The notes under the pieces: model-generated
What the model saw: only the letters and a program-made list of their open reading frames with translations
The model's database searches: none
What the model was told of the DNA's origin: nothing
Shown here: positions 10,487-18,785 of the stretch, one piece after another
How the letters are laid out: every line of letters starts with the position of its first letter
Position numbering within the stretch: the stretch's first letter is position 1
Program-made: the position numbers and the translations under genes
From: Geodermatophilus bullaregiensis
GTDB lineage: Bacteria; Actinomycetota; Actinomycetes; Mycobacteriales; Geodermatophilaceae
Assembly: GCF_016907675.1 (NCBI RefSeq)
Contig: NZ_JAFBCJ010000001.1
Span: 3,906,001 to 3,970,000 of the forward strand
DNA length: 64,000 bases
Direction: 5' to 3'

Positions 10487-11641
10487 ATGACCGGGGGGAC
10501 GACGCGGCCGCGGGCGTCGCTGTGGCGGCTGCCGGCGATGCGCGCCCTGGTCGGCGCGACCACGCTCGGCTTCGTCAGCTACTGCCTGACGCTGGCCTCG
10601 CTGCCGGCCTACGCGGTCGCCGGCGGCGCGTCGCCGGACACCGCCGGGGTCGTGACGGCGGTGTTCCTGCTGGTCACGGTGGCCGTGCAGTCGTCCGTCC
10701 CGGCGCTCACCGCGCGGTTCGGCCTCGGCCCGGTGTTCGCGGCCGGCCTGCTCGCCCTGGGCGCACCCGCGCCGCTGTACGTGCTCGGCGACGGGGTGCT
10801 GTGGCTCTCGGCGGTCTCGGCGGTGCGCGGGGCCGGGTTCGCCGTGCTCACCGTGCTCGGGGCGACGCTGGCCGCGCAGGTTGCCCCGCTCGAGCGCCGC
10901 GGCGAGTCGATCGGCCTCTACGGGCTGGCCATCGCGGTGCCCAACCTGGTCGCCGTCCCCGCCGGCGTGGCGCTGGTGCTCGACGGGCACGCCGCGGTGC
11001 TCTCCTGGCTGGCCGCCGCTCCCGTGCTCGCCCTGCCACTGCTGCCCGTGCTGACCCGCACGGTGCGCTGGGAGCCGGGCGCGTGGACGTCGTCGCGCGC
11101 CGCGGTGCGGGCTGCGCTGGCGCCGTCGGCGGTGCTGTTCGTCGTCACCCTGGCCGGGGGCGGGCTGGTGACGTTCCTCCCGATCGAGCGGCCCGACGGC
11201 CTCCTGGCGACGGCGGCGCTGCTCGTCTTCGGCGTCACCGGCGCGCTCAGCCGCTGGCGGGCGGGGCTGGTGGCCGACCGGCTCGGCACCGGGCGGCTGC
11301 TGCCGGTCACCCTGCTCACCGGTGCGGCGGGGCTGGCCGTCGTCGCGCTGGGACTGTCCACCGGGGACGCCGTCGTGCTCCTCGGCGCGGCGCTGTTCGG
11401 CGCCGGCTACGGCGCGGTGCAGAACCTGACGCTGGTCACCGCCTTCGCCCGCGCCGGCGAGGGCGGGGCGACCACGGCCAGCGCCCTGTGGAACGCCTCC
11501 TTCGACGCGGGCACCGCGGTCGGCGCCCTGGCCCTGGGCGTGGTCGCGGCCGGCGCCGGCCTGTCGTGGACCTACCTGCTCGTGGCCGCCGTGCTGGTTG
11601 CGGCCCTGCCGGTGGCGCGGGCGGCGACCCGGCCGGCCTGA
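10487..11641 (+). CDS. MFS transporter
   Basis: A 384-residue integral membrane protein with about twelve helices and a major-facilitator fold. It contains a motif-A-like loop after helix 2 (LTARFGLGP), an arginine-containing helix 4 region (SAVRGAGFAVLTVLGATLAA) and the second-half loop WRAGLVADRLGTGRLL. The substrate is unknown; the closest general style is drug or sugar efflux. ATG 10487 is preferred to ATG 10445 because GGAGGGGA lies close upstream and the extra 14 residues look non-native. It follows the response regulator by 74 bases and may be controlled by it. Confidence 0.85.
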   Translation: MTGGTTRPRASLWRLPAMRALVGATTLGFVSYCLTLASLPAYAVAGGASPDTAGVVTAVFLLVTVAVQSSVPALTARFGLGPVFAAGLLALGAPAPLYVLGDGVLWLSAVSAVRGAGFAVLTVLGATLAAQVAPLERRGESIGLYGLAIAVPNLVAVPAGVALVLDGHAAVLSWLAAAPVLALPLLPVLTRTVRWEPGAWTSSRAAVRAALAPSAVLFVVTLAGGGLVTFLPIERPDGLLATAALLVFGVTGALSRWRAGLVADRLGTGRLLPVTLLTGAAGLAVVALGLSTGDAVVLLGAALFGAGYGAVQNLTLVTAFARAGEGGATTASALWNASFDAGTAVGALALGVVAAGAGLSWTYLLVAAVLVAALPVARAATRPA

Positions 11642-11645
11642 GGAC

Positions 11646-11696
11646 CCCCCTCGCCCCCCACCGCTCGCAGGCTCGCAGCGGGCCCCTGCGAGGGGG
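11646..11696. terminator. Hairpin between convergent genes
   Basis: CCCCCTCGC at 11646-11654 pairs exactly with GCGAGGGGG at 11688-11696. The 33-base loop has further internal repeats. It lies between the converging MFS and Lrp genes and could terminate both. Confidence 0.5.
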
Positions 11697-11718
11697 CCGA
11701 CCACTGGACCACGTCACC

Positions 11719-12150
11719 TCAGCGCAGGACGGAGGTCAGCAGCAGGCTGGTCTGGCTGTTGATCACGCCGGGGACGGCCCGGATCCGGTTGAGCAGCCGG
11801 TCGAACTCGGCGAGGTCGGCGGTGCGGGTCTCGGCGACGAGGTCCCAGGCGCCGTTGGTCGAGTGCATCGACTCGATCTCGGGGAACCCGCGCAGCCGCC
11901 GGATGACGTCGTCGGTGGAGCGCCCCTCGACCTCGATGAGCGAGACCGCGCGCACGCCGCCGGCCAGGGTCTCGTCCCGCACCCGGACGGTGAACCCGAC
12001 GACCACGTCCTCGGCGACCAGCCGGTCGAGGTGGCTGGTGACGGTCGCCCGGGTGACCCCCAGCCGGCGGGCCAGCTCCGCCACCGGCGCCCGGCCGTCC
12101 TCGCGCAGGGCCGCCAGCAGCCGTCGGTCGAGGTCGCTCAGCTCTGCCAT
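11719..12150 (-). CDS. Lrp/AsnC-family transcriptional regulator
   Basis: A 143-residue regulator. The N-terminal winged helix-turn-helix (LSDLDRRLLAALREDGRAPV, then ELARRLGVTRATVTSHLDRL) is followed by an RAM ligand-binding domain (about residues 65-135, FPEIESMHSTNGAWDLVAE). Lrp-type proteins sense amino acids. It is divergent from the ornithine cyclodeaminase gene, so it probably responds to ornithine, arginine or a related amino acid and controls that gene. ATG 12150 starts the standard MAELSDLD N-terminus. TCTGC-N5-GCAGA straddles its start codon, which suggests self-repression. Confidence 0.93.
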   Translation of the reverse strand: MAELSDLDRRLLAALREDGRAPVAELARRLGVTRATVTSHLDRLVAEDVVVGFTVRVRDETLAGGVRAVSLIEVEGRSTDDVIRRLRGFPEIESMHSTNGAWDLVAETRTADLAEFDRLLNRIRAVPGVINSQTSLLLTSVLR

Positions 12151-12160
12151 GTGCAGACCG
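12143..12160. promoter_or_regulatory. Candidate Lrp operator at the regulator start
   Basis: An inverted repeat TCTGC-N5-GCAGA (12143-12157) overlaps the Lrp start codon. Its right half belongs to GTGCAGACCG (12151-12160), which recurs as GTGCAGATCG at 12224-12233 inside the ocd promoter. This two-site pattern fits an Lrp dimer pair but is not proof. Confidence 0.35.
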
Positions 12161-12217
12161 TACAGGTCAGCGCGGCGATGTGGTCGGTCCTTGCGCACGA
12201 TGCGCGCGCTCTGCTCA

Positions 12218-12252
12218 TTGACCGTGCAGATCGTCCATCCCTAGCGTTCTCC
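12218..12252 (+). promoter_or_regulatory. Promoter of ornithine cyclodeaminase gene
   Basis: TTGACC (12218-12223), an 18-base spacer and TAGCGT (12242-12247) form a good vegetative promoter. GTGCAGATCG, a likely Lrp half-site, lies in the spacer. The -10 block is identical over 13 bases to the one before the proline dehydrogenase gene. Confidence 0.6.
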
Positions 12253-12274
12253 CCATCGAGGGGAGGCGGCCGTC

Positions 12275-13312
12275 ATGACGCTGTTCGTCGACGTGCGCAA
12301 CATGGTCCGCTGGGTGGCCGAGACCGGGCCGGAACGGATCATCGCGGGGATGTCCCGCTACGTGGAGGACGACTTCCGCCGGTGGGAGTCCTTCGACAAG
12401 ATCGCCCGCGTCGGCAGCCACACGCCCTGGGGTGTCATCGAGCTGATGCCCACGAGCGACGGCGAGACCTACGCCTTCAAGTACGTCAACGGGCACCCGA
12501 GCAACCCCGCGCGCGGCTTCCAGACGGTGTCCGCCTTCGGCGCGCTGGCCGACGTCTCCAACGGCTACCCCGTCTTCCTCGCCGAGATGACCCTCCTCAC
12601 CGCGCTGCGGACGGCGGCGACGTCGGCGATGGTCGCCCGCCACCTGGCCCGGCCCGACTCCCGCCGGCTGGCGCTCATCGGCGCCGGCAGCCAGTCGGAG
12701 TTCCAGGCGCTCGGGATGCGCGGCGCCCTGGGGATCAGCGAACTGGCGGTGTGGGACACCGACCCGGCCGCCATGGCCAAGCTGGCCCGCAACCTCGAGC
12801 CGCTCGGTTTCGACGTCACCCTCGCGTCGTCCGGCCGGGAGGCGGTGCGGGGCGCCGACGTGGTCACCACGTGCACCGCGGACAAGGCCCGCGCGGTCGT
12901 GCTGCCCGCCGAGTGGATCGAGCCCGGGGTGCACGTCAACGCGATCGGCGGCGACTGCCCCGGCAAGACCGAGCTCGACCCCACGATCCTGGTGCGCGAC
13001 GACGTCGAGGTCTTCGTCGAGTTCCCGCCGCAGACCCGGATCGAGGGGGAGATCCAGGCGATGCCGGCCGACTTCCCGGTGACCGAGCTCTGGCAGGTCG
13101 TCACCGGCCGGGTCCCGGGCCGGACCTCGGCCACCCAGGTCACCGTGTTCGACTCGGTCGGCTTCGCCGTCGAGGACCTCTCCGCGCTGCGCTACGTGCG
13201 CGACGAGGTGCGCGGCACGCCGTGGGTCGACGACATCGACCTCGTCGCCGAGCCCGAGGACCCCAAGGACCTCTTCGGGATGGTCAGCGCGCTCACGCCG
13301 ATCGGCTCCTGA
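12275..13312 (+). CDS. Ornithine cyclodeaminase
   Basis: Converts L-ornithine to L-proline and ammonia using bound NAD. At 345 residues it has the family length. Lys69 in FKYVNGHPSNP and Asp227 in IGGDCPGKTEL match the catalytic lysine and aspartate of characterised enzymes almost to the residue, and LIGAGSQSEFQAL is the dinucleotide-binding loop. The ribosome site GGGGAGG precedes the ATG. It diverges from an Lrp-type regulator. Together with the proline dehydrogenase genes 9 kb away, it would feed ornithine into proline and then glutamate. Confidence 0.95.
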   Translation: MTLFVDVRNMVRWVAETGPERIIAGMSRYVEDDFRRWESFDKIARVGSHTPWGVIELMPTSDGETYAFKYVNGHPSNPARGFQTVSAFGALADVSNGYPVFLAEMTLLTALRTAATSAMVARHLARPDSRRLALIGAGSQSEFQALGMRGALGISELAVWDTDPAAMAKLARNLEPLGFDVTLASSGREAVRGADVVTTCTADKARAVVLPAEWIEPGVHVNAIGGDCPGKTELDPTILVRDDVEVFVEFPPQTRIEGEIQAMPADFPVTELWQVVTGRVPGRTSATQVTVFDSVGFAVEDLSALRYVRDEVRGTPWVDDIDLVAEPEDPKDLFGMVSALTPIGS

Positions 13313-13316
13313 GCGC

Positions 13317-13353
13317 CCGGCCGGGACCGGTGCCACCTCCCGGTCCCGGCCGG
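13317..13353. terminator. Perfect 14-bp hairpin after ornithine cyclodeaminase
   Basis: Arms 13317-13330 and 13340-13353 are exact reverse complements, with a 9-base loop and no T-run. It lies between converging genes and is probably bidirectional. Confidence 0.7.
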
Positions 13354-13361
13354 CCCGGGTG

Positions 13362-13385
13362 CGCCGGCGCCGGCCGGCGCCGGCG
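13362..13385. repeat. 24-bp perfect GC palindrome
   Basis: The 24 bases read identically on both strands, built from GCCGGC units. They lie 8 bases after the 14-bp hairpin and 3 bases beyond the stop of the leftward gene ending at 13389, so they may help terminate that gene. Confidence 0.6.
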
Positions 13386-13388
13386 GGC

Positions 13389-13736
13389 TCAGCCGGCGAT
13401 GGCGTCGGCGGCGGCCCGCTGCGAGCGGAGCAGCAGCAGCTCCTCGGCCGACCGGCGCAGCCACCGCCGCAGGCCGGCGGGGTCGGTGCGGGCGGCGTCG
13501 CGGACGGCGCCGAGGTCGCGCTGACGGGTGTTGGCCTGCGCCCGCTGCGCCGGCGGCAGCGCACGGGCCTCGGCGCGGGCCAGCGCGGTGAGCGCGGCGC
13601 CGACGTAGACGAGGTCGCGCACCTCGTCGACGTCGGCGAGCACGGCGTCGGCGCCGCCGGGGTCGCCGGCCTCGAGCCGGCGCAGGAGCTCGCCGGCACG
13701 CTCGCGGCCGAGGGCGGTGGGGTCGGGGGAGGTCAC
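13389..13736 (-). CDS. Small helical protein of unknown function
   Basis: About 115 residues that I do not recognise. It is almost entirely predicted helix, rich in Ala, Arg and Leu (GRERAGELLRRLEAGDPGGA, then RQRDLGAVRDAARTDPAGL), with no signal peptide or membrane segment. The pattern resembles small actinobacterial bundle proteins. GTG 13736 is used; another GTG seven codons upstream (VGRHSGG) is possible because GGAGGG sits too close to 13736. It is followed by a long palindrome. Confidence 0.55.
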   Translation of the reverse strand: MTSPDPTALGRERAGELLRRLEAGDPGGADAVLADVDEVRDLVYVGAALTALARAEARALPPAQRAQANTRQRDLGAVRDAARTDPAGLRRWLRRSAEELLLLRSQRAAADAIAG

Positions 13737-13850
13737 CCCTCCACTGTGCCTGCCCACTGCCGGGCCCGTCCCACCGTGTCCCCGGCGCGCTCGTGCTCTG
13801 CCCACGATCGGGGGCGGAGCACGACGCTGCCGGAGGACGAGGTCCCTCCC

Positions 13851-14669
13851 TCAGGCGTCGCGGCGGGAGAAGACGACCGCCGCGACGGCGAGCAGCACCG
13901 CGACCTCGGCGGCGAAGACGGCGAACCCGGGCCACGGGTCGAGCAGCAGCGGGTTGAACGACTCGGGCATCGCGATCCGCGACCCGGCGTTGCCCGGCAT
14001 CAGCTTGGTCAGCCACTCGCCCCACGCGCCGGGCAGGAGGATCACCAGGTTGCCGACCAGGAACACCAGCGCGAGCACGACCGACACCACCGCGGCGGTC
14101 GAGCGCAGCAGCAGCCCGGCGGCCATCGCCAGCAGGCCGAGCCCGGCCATGTAGAGGCCGCTGCCCAGCAGCGAGCGCAGCATCCCGTCGTCGCCGAGCG
14201 AGATGCCGATGCCCTCCGCCGACAGGAACGCGTTGCCACCCAGCCAGCCGAGCGTCGCCGTCACGACGCCGGCCACGAACAGCGTGCCGGTGAGCACCAG
14301 CGCCTTGGCCGCCAGCACGGTGCCGCGGCGGGGAGTGGCCGCCAGGGTCGCGCGGATCATCCCGGTGCCGTACTCGCCGGTGGCGACGAGGGCACCGAGC
14401 ACGACCGCGGTGACCTGGGCGAACAGCAGCCCCCAGGTGATGAACGCGCCCACCGGCTCGCCCTCCTGGCCGGCGGCGAGCTCGGGTGCGACCAGGGCAC
14501 AGACCAGCGTCGTCAGCCCGGCGCCGAGGGCCACCATCGCGACCAGCGACCAGCCGGTGGAGCGCACCGACCACAGCTTGATCCACTCGGCGTGCACGGC
14601 GCTGGGGAGCGTGGCGCCGCCCGCGGGGAGCGGTGCGGTGCCGGGGAGGGTCAGGGCGGGAGCGGTCAC
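13851..14669 (-). CDS. ABC-2 type exporter permease
   Basis: A 272-residue permease with about six membrane helices. It starts with a cytoplasmic AEWIKLWSVRSTGWSL segment typical of BcrB/NatB-like permeases and continues GALVATGEYGTGMIRATLAA, a conserved loop of this subfamily. It is translationally coupled to the ATPase gene (GTGA overlap at 14666-14669), giving a two-component exporter. Relatives export antimicrobial peptides or are uncharacterised. A close paralogue of the whole pair lies at 51597-53257. Confidence 0.9.
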   Translation of the reverse strand: MTAPALTLPGTAPLPAGGATLPSAVHAEWIKLWSVRSTGWSLVAMVALGAGLTTLVCALVAPELAAGQEGEPVGAFITWGLLFAQVTAVVLGALVATGEYGTGMIRATLAATPRRGTVLAAKALVLTGTLFVAGVVTATLGWLGGNAFLSAEGIGISLGDDGMLRSLLGSGLYMAGLGLLAMAAGLLLRSTAAVVSVVLALVFLVGNLVILLPGAWGEWLTKLMPGNAGSRIAMPESFNPLLLDPWPGFAVFAAEVAVLLAVAAVVFSRRDA

Positions 14670-15586
14670 CGGGTCACCTCGGCGGGGCGGGCGGCGGCGA
14701 ACTCGACGCTGCCGGCGGTCAGGGTCATGAACGCCTCCTCGAGCGAGGAGGTGACGAGGCCGAGCTCGTGCAGCACGAGGCCGGCGCCGGCGGCGAGCTC
14801 GCCGGTGGTCGCGGCGTCGACGCCCTGCACGTGCAGCTCGTCGCCGTCCCGGGCGACCTCGGCGCCGGAGCGGCGCAGGACGTCGGCCAGCGCCCCGGGC
14901 TGCGGGGTCCGCACCCGGACGAAGGAGGCGGCGTGCTCGGCGATGAAGGCGGCGGTCGAGCAGTCGGCGAGGACCCGGCCCCGGCCGATGACCACGAGGT
15001 GGTCGGCGGTCAGCGCCATCTCGGCCATGAGGTGGCTGGAGACCAGCACGGTGCGGCCCTCGGCGGCGAGGTCGCGGGCCAGGGTGCGCACCCAGCGGAT
15101 GCCCTCGGGGTCCAGGCCGTTGACCGGCTCGTCGAGGACGACCACCGGCGGGTCCCCGAGCAGTGCGGCGGCGATGCCGAGCCGCTGGCCCATGCCCAGG
15201 GAGAAGCGGCCCACCCGCTGGCCGGCGACCGCCTCGATGCCGACGAGACCGAGCACCTCGTCGACGCGACGGGCCGGGATGCCGTTGCTGGCGGCCATCC
15301 ACCGCAGGTGGGCGCGGGCGGAGCGGCCCGGGTGCACGGCGCGGGCCTCGAGCAGCGCCCCGACGGCGCGCAGCGGGGCGGGGACGTCGGCGTAGCGGGC
15401 GCCGTCGACGGTGACCGTGCCGGCGGTCGGCCGGTCCAGGCCGATGACCATGCGCATCGTCGTGGACTTGCCGGCGCCGTTGGGGCCGAGGAAGCCGGTG
15501 ACCCGGCCGGGCCGGACGGTGAAGGAGACGTCGTCGACGGCGACGCGGTCGCCGAAGCGCTTGGTGAGACCGGAGGCGACGATCAC
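14666..15586 (-). CDS. ABC exporter ATP-binding subunit
   Basis: A 306-residue ATPase of the BcrA/NatA-like class: Walker A GPNGAGKST, signature FSLGMGQRLGIA, Walker B VVVLDEP and the switch histidine in VSSHLMAEM. The C-terminal extension of about 90 residues is typical of this class. It drives the permease that follows with a 4-base overlap. The GTG at 15586 starts right before the first beta-strand. It is about 55% identical by eye to the ATPase at 51597, including the shared RYADVPAPLRAVG-type segment, so the two arose by duplication. Confidence 0.93.
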   Translation of the reverse strand: MIVASGLTKRFGDRVAVDDVSFTVRPGRVTGFLGPNGAGKSTTMRMVIGLDRPTAGTVTVDGARYADVPAPLRAVGALLEARAVHPGRSARAHLRWMAASNGIPARRVDEVLGLVGIEAVAGQRVGRFSLGMGQRLGIAAALLGDPPVVVLDEPVNGLDPEGIRWVRTLARDLAAEGRTVLVSSHLMAEMALTADHLVVIGRGRVLADCSTAAFIAEHAASFVRVRTPQPGALADVLRRSGAEVARDGDELHVQGVDAATTGELAAGAGLVLHELGLVTSSLEEAFMTLTAGSVEFAAARPAEVTR

Positions 15587-15725
15587 GGGGTCACCGCCGG
15601 GGAACGGGCAGGGTAGGTGGTCATGGCCCGGAAGGCTCCCGCCCGGCCGGCTGCCGCCACATCCGGGCGGGCCCCTGATCCGCCCCTGAGCCGACCCCGA
15701 CCCCGCGCTGGGGGAGGACCCCCGC

Positions 15726-16808
15726 TCAGGCGCTGCGGGCCAGCTCGGTGTCCTGGTCGAGCAGCCGGCGCAGCGTGCGGGCGGCGGTGCGGCCGGCCCG
15801 GTTGGCGCCGATCGTGCTGGCGCTCGGCCCGTAGCCGACCAGCTGCAGGCGCGGCTCGTCGACGGCGGAGGTGCCGTCGAGCCGGATGACGCCGTCCCGG
15901 GTGCGCAGCCGCAGCGGCGCGAGGTGGCCGACGGCGGCGCGGAAGCCGGTGGCCCACAGGATCACGTCGGCCCGCACGGTCCGGCCGTCGTCCCAGGCGA
16001 CGCCGTCGGGGGTGATGCGGTCGAACACCGGCAGGCGGGTGAGGACGCCGTCGTCGAGGGCGCGACGCACCCACGGTGTGACGACCAGCCCGGTGGCACC
16101 GACGACGCTGCCGGGCGTGCGGCCGGCGCGCACGGCCTCGGCGACCCGGGCCACCGCCTCGCGGCCCTGCTCCTCGCCGAAGGGGCCCTCGCGCCAGACC
16201 GGCGGCCGGCGGGTGACCCACGTCGTCCGGGCGACGGCGGCGAGCTCGCCCAGCAGCTGCACCGCCGAGGCGCCCCCGCCGACGACCACGACCGACTGCC
16301 CGGTGAACTCCGCCGCGCCGCGGTAACCGACGGTGTGCAGCTGCCGGCCGCGGAAGGTCTCCTGGCCCGGGTAGCGCGGCACGAACGGGCGGGTCCAGGT
16401 GCCGGTGGCGTTGACCACGCCGCGGGCCCGCCACTCGCCCTGGGGCGCCGAGACGAGGAAGCGGCCGTCGCCGGTGCGGCGCACGGCGGTCACCCGCACC
16501 GGCCGCTGCACCGGCAGCTCGAAGCGCCGCTCGTACTCGGCGAAGTAGGCCGGCACCGCCTCGGCGGCGGGCAGGTCCTCCGACGCCGGGGTGAACGGCA
16601 GGCCGGGCAGCTCGTGCACCCGGTGCGTCGTGGCGATCGTCAGCGACGGCCAGCGGTGCTGCCAGGCTCCGCCCGGCGCGGCGTCGCCGTCGAGGACGAC
16701 GAAGCCGCGGCCGGGCGGGAGGCCCAGCCGGGCCAGGTGGTACGCGGTGGACAGGCCGGCCTGGCCCGCACCGATCACCACGACGTCGACGTCCCGCGGA
16801 GTGCCCAC
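15726..16808 (-). CDS. FAD/NADPH-dependent monooxygenase, CzcO-like
   Basis: A 360-residue flavoprotein. The N-terminal FAD-binding motif is VVVIGAGQAGLSTAYHLARL, then PGGAWQHRWPSL. A second dinucleotide motif, VVVVGGGASAVQLLGELA, binds NADPH, and ILWATGFRA is the conserved ATG motif. The family includes flavin monooxygenases and the so-called CzcO proteins; the substrate cannot be deduced. The FxGxxxHxxxY/F region is replaced by ETFRGRQLHTVGYRG, which preserves its spacing. The gene stands alone between the ABC exporter and a small unknown gene. Confidence 0.85.
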   Translation of the reverse strand: MGTPRDVDVVVIGAGQAGLSTAYHLARLGLPPGRGFVVLDGDAAPGGAWQHRWPSLTIATTHRVHELPGLPFTPASEDLPAAEAVPAYFAEYERRFELPVQRPVRVTAVRRTGDGRFLVSAPQGEWRARGVVNATGTWTRPFVPRYPGQETFRGRQLHTVGYRGAAEFTGQSVVVVGGGASAVQLLGELAAVARTTWVTRRPPVWREGPFGEEQGREAVARVAEAVRAGRTPGSVVGATGLVVTPWVRRALDDGVLTRLPVFDRITPDGVAWDDGRTVRADVILWATGFRAAVGHLAPLRLRTRDGVIRLDGTSAVDEPRLQLVGYGPSASTIGANRAGRTAARTLRRLLDQDTELARSA

Positions 16809-16847
16809 GACCGCTGAACGCCGCCCGGCCCGCCGGGCTTCCGCGGG

Positions 16848-17195
16848 TCAGACCGGACGGGCGGGGGCGAGCCGGTCGAGGTCGGCGCCGGTCAGGGACA
16901 CCGACGCCGGGTCGTACCCGAAGCGCACCACGACCGCCCCGGGCCGGGCCTCGACCAGCCACGCCGTCCGGACCTCGTCGCCGTCGGCCGGCCGGTACTC
17001 CCACCGCTCGGCGAGCACGGCCAGCCCCCGGGAGCGCAGGAGGGTCACCGCCTCGTCGCGGGTCGTGCAGGTCCGCAACGGCGTCCCGGGGACGGCGCAC
17101 GCCACCCACCGGCCGTCGCGGGCGGCAGCCAGGTGGCCGACGAGCTCGCCGTCCTCCGGGCGGTGCACCGGCTCGAGCAGGAGGGGAGTGGTCAC
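16848..17195 (-). CDS. Conserved small protein of unknown function
   Basis: A 115-residue soluble protein that I do not recognise. It looks like an alpha/beta domain with strands around ELVGHLAAARDGRWVACAVP and AWLVEARPGAVVVRFGYDP. It has no signal peptide and no metal-binding pattern. It lies between the flavoprotein and a tiny membrane-protein gene, all in the same direction, with gaps of about 40 bases on both sides, so cotranscription is likely. Confidence 0.6.
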   Translation of the reverse strand: MTTPLLLEPVHRPEDGELVGHLAAARDGRWVACAVPGTPLRTCTTRDEAVTLLRSRGLAVLAERWEYRPADGDEVRTAWLVEARPGAVVVRFGYDPASVSLTGADLDRLAPARPV

Positions 17196-17235
17196 GTCCG
17201 CGACGCTACGGAGGCCGGCAACCCGTTTCCGCCGG

Positions 17236-17421
17236 TCAGCCGATGGCGATCACGAAGGTGAGGTAGATCAGCAGGAGCAGTGCCAGCAGCACCGAGCCGA
17301 GCCCCAGGGTCACCCAGCGGTGGATGGACGTGAGCAGCTCGGTCTGCCGGTCGAGGTGGCTCAGCTGCGCCTGGCGGAAGGCCTCGATGCGGTCCTGCTC
17401 GGTCAGCGGGCGCGGGTCCAT
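17236..17421 (-). CDS. 61-residue single-pass membrane protein
   Basis: It starts MDPRPLTEQDRIEAFRQAQL, has an amphipathic coil (DRQTELLTSIHRWVT) and ends with one long hydrophobic helix (LGSVLLALLLLIYLTFVIAI). The layout is that of a tail-anchored small protein with a cytoplasmic coiled region. Function is unknown. The ATG at 17421 begins the well-formed part; longer in-frame extensions upstream look non-coding. Confidence 0.6.
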   Translation of the reverse strand: MDPRPLTEQDRIEAFRQAQLSHLDRQTELLTSIHRWVTLGLGSVLLALLLLIYLTFVIAIG

Positions 17422-17624
17422 CTCGGCGGCTCCCCGTGGTCGGTGCGACGGCAGGCCGACGGTATGGCCCCGGGGGCCGGATGGAGGGCAACGCCGCCGG
17501 TGCGCTCCCGAGTGGCCACGTCCCGCCGGGCGGGGGAAGGTACGGAACCGTCGCCGAGCAGTGCCGGCGGACCTGACGGACGCCTCCGGCCGCACGGCCG
17601 GAGTCCCCGAGGAGGGCGAGATCG

Positions 17625-18773
17625 ATGCGCGCGATGGTGTACCGCGGCCCGTACAAGATCCGGGTCGAGGACAAGGACGTCCCGGCCGTCGAGCACCCGA
17701 ACGACGCGATCGTCCGGGTGACGCTGGCCGCGATCTGCGGCTCCGACCTGCACCTCTACCACGGGCTCATGCCGGACACCCGGATCGGGCACACGTTCGG
17801 CCACGAGTTCATCGGCGTCGTCGAGCGGGTCGGCCCGTCGGTGCAGAACCTGCAGGTCGGCGACCGGGTGATGGTGCCGTTCAACGTCTTCTGCGGGTCC
17901 TGCTGGTTCTGCGCCCGCGGCCTGTACTCGAACTGCCACAACGTCAACCCCAACGCGACGGCGGTCGGCGGGATCTACGGCTACTCACACACCACCGGCG
18001 GCTACGACGGCGGCCAGTCGCAGTACGTCCGCGTCCCGTTCGCCGACGTCGGCCCGGCGAAGATCCCCGACTGGATGCACGACGAGGACGCCGTCGTCCT
18101 CACCGACGCCGCCGCCACCGGCTACTTCGGCGCCCAGCTCGGCGAGATCGCCGAGGGGGACACCGTCGTGGTGCTCGGCGCCGGGCCGGTCGGCCTGGTC
18201 GCGGCGCAGTCCTCGTGGCTGATGGGCGCCGGCCGGGTGATCGTCGTCGACCACCTGCAGGAGCGGCTGGAGAAGGCGCGGACCATGGCCCACGCCGAGA
18301 CGCTGGACTACGACGAGTACGACGACATCGTGGTCGAGATGAAGAAGCAGACCGACCACCTGGGCGCCGACGTCGTCATCGAGGCGGTCGGCGCGGAGGC
18401 CGACGGCAACTTCCTGCAGCACGTGACCGGCACCAAGCTGAAACTGCAGGGCGGGTCGCCGGTCGCGCTCAACTGGGCCATCGACGGGGTGCGCAAGGGC
18501 GGCACCGTCTCGGTGGTCGGCGCCTACGGGCCGATCCCCAACGCGGTGAAGTTCGGCGACGCCCTGAACAAGGGCCTCACCCTGCGGATGAACCAGACGC
18601 CGGTGAAGCGGCAGTGGCCGCGGATGTTCGAGCACGTGCGCAACGGCCACCTGACCCCGCGCGAGGTGGTCACCCACCGCTTCCCGCTGGAGGACATCGC
18701 GGAGGCCTACCACGTGTTCTCCAGCAAGCTCGACGGCTGCATCAAGCCGCTGATCGTGCCCGACGCGGCCTGA
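17625..18773 (+). CDS. Zinc-dependent alcohol dehydrogenase
   Basis: A 382-residue medium-chain dehydrogenase of the FDH-like class. The catalytic zinc ligands are Cys38 in AAICGSDLHLY and the His of FGHEFIG. A structural-zinc Cys cluster follows (FCGSCWFCARGLYSNC). The Rossmann motif VVVLGAGPVGLVAAQ and the acidic IVVDHLQ point to NAD. It resembles the glutathione-independent formaldehyde dehydrogenase-like proteins of actinobacteria, but the substrate is not certain. The next gene starts 12 bases after it and is probably cotranscribed. Confidence 0.92.
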   Translation: MRAMVYRGPYKIRVEDKDVPAVEHPNDAIVRVTLAAICGSDLHLYHGLMPDTRIGHTFGHEFIGVVERVGPSVQNLQVGDRVMVPFNVFCGSCWFCARGLYSNCHNVNPNATAVGGIYGYSHTTGGYDGGQSQYVRVPFADVGPAKIPDWMHDEDAVVLTDAAATGYFGAQLGEIAEGDTVVVLGAGPVGLVAAQSSWLMGAGRVIVVDHLQERLEKARTMAHAETLDYDEYDDIVVEMKKQTDHLGADVVIEAVGAEADGNFLQHVTGTKLKLQGGSPVALNWAIDGVRKGGTVSVVGAYGPIPNAVKFGDALNKGLTLRMNQTPVKRQWPRMFEHVRNGHLTPREVVTHRFPLEDIAEAYHVFSSKLDGCIKPLIVPDAA

Positions 18774-18785
18774 GGGGGAGCGACG

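Noticed and set aside
15555-15564. GAAGCGCTTGG resembling the LacI operator
   Set aside because: It lies inside the ABC ATPase coding region (the KRFG codons), lacks the full GAAAGCGCTT and is far from any promoter.
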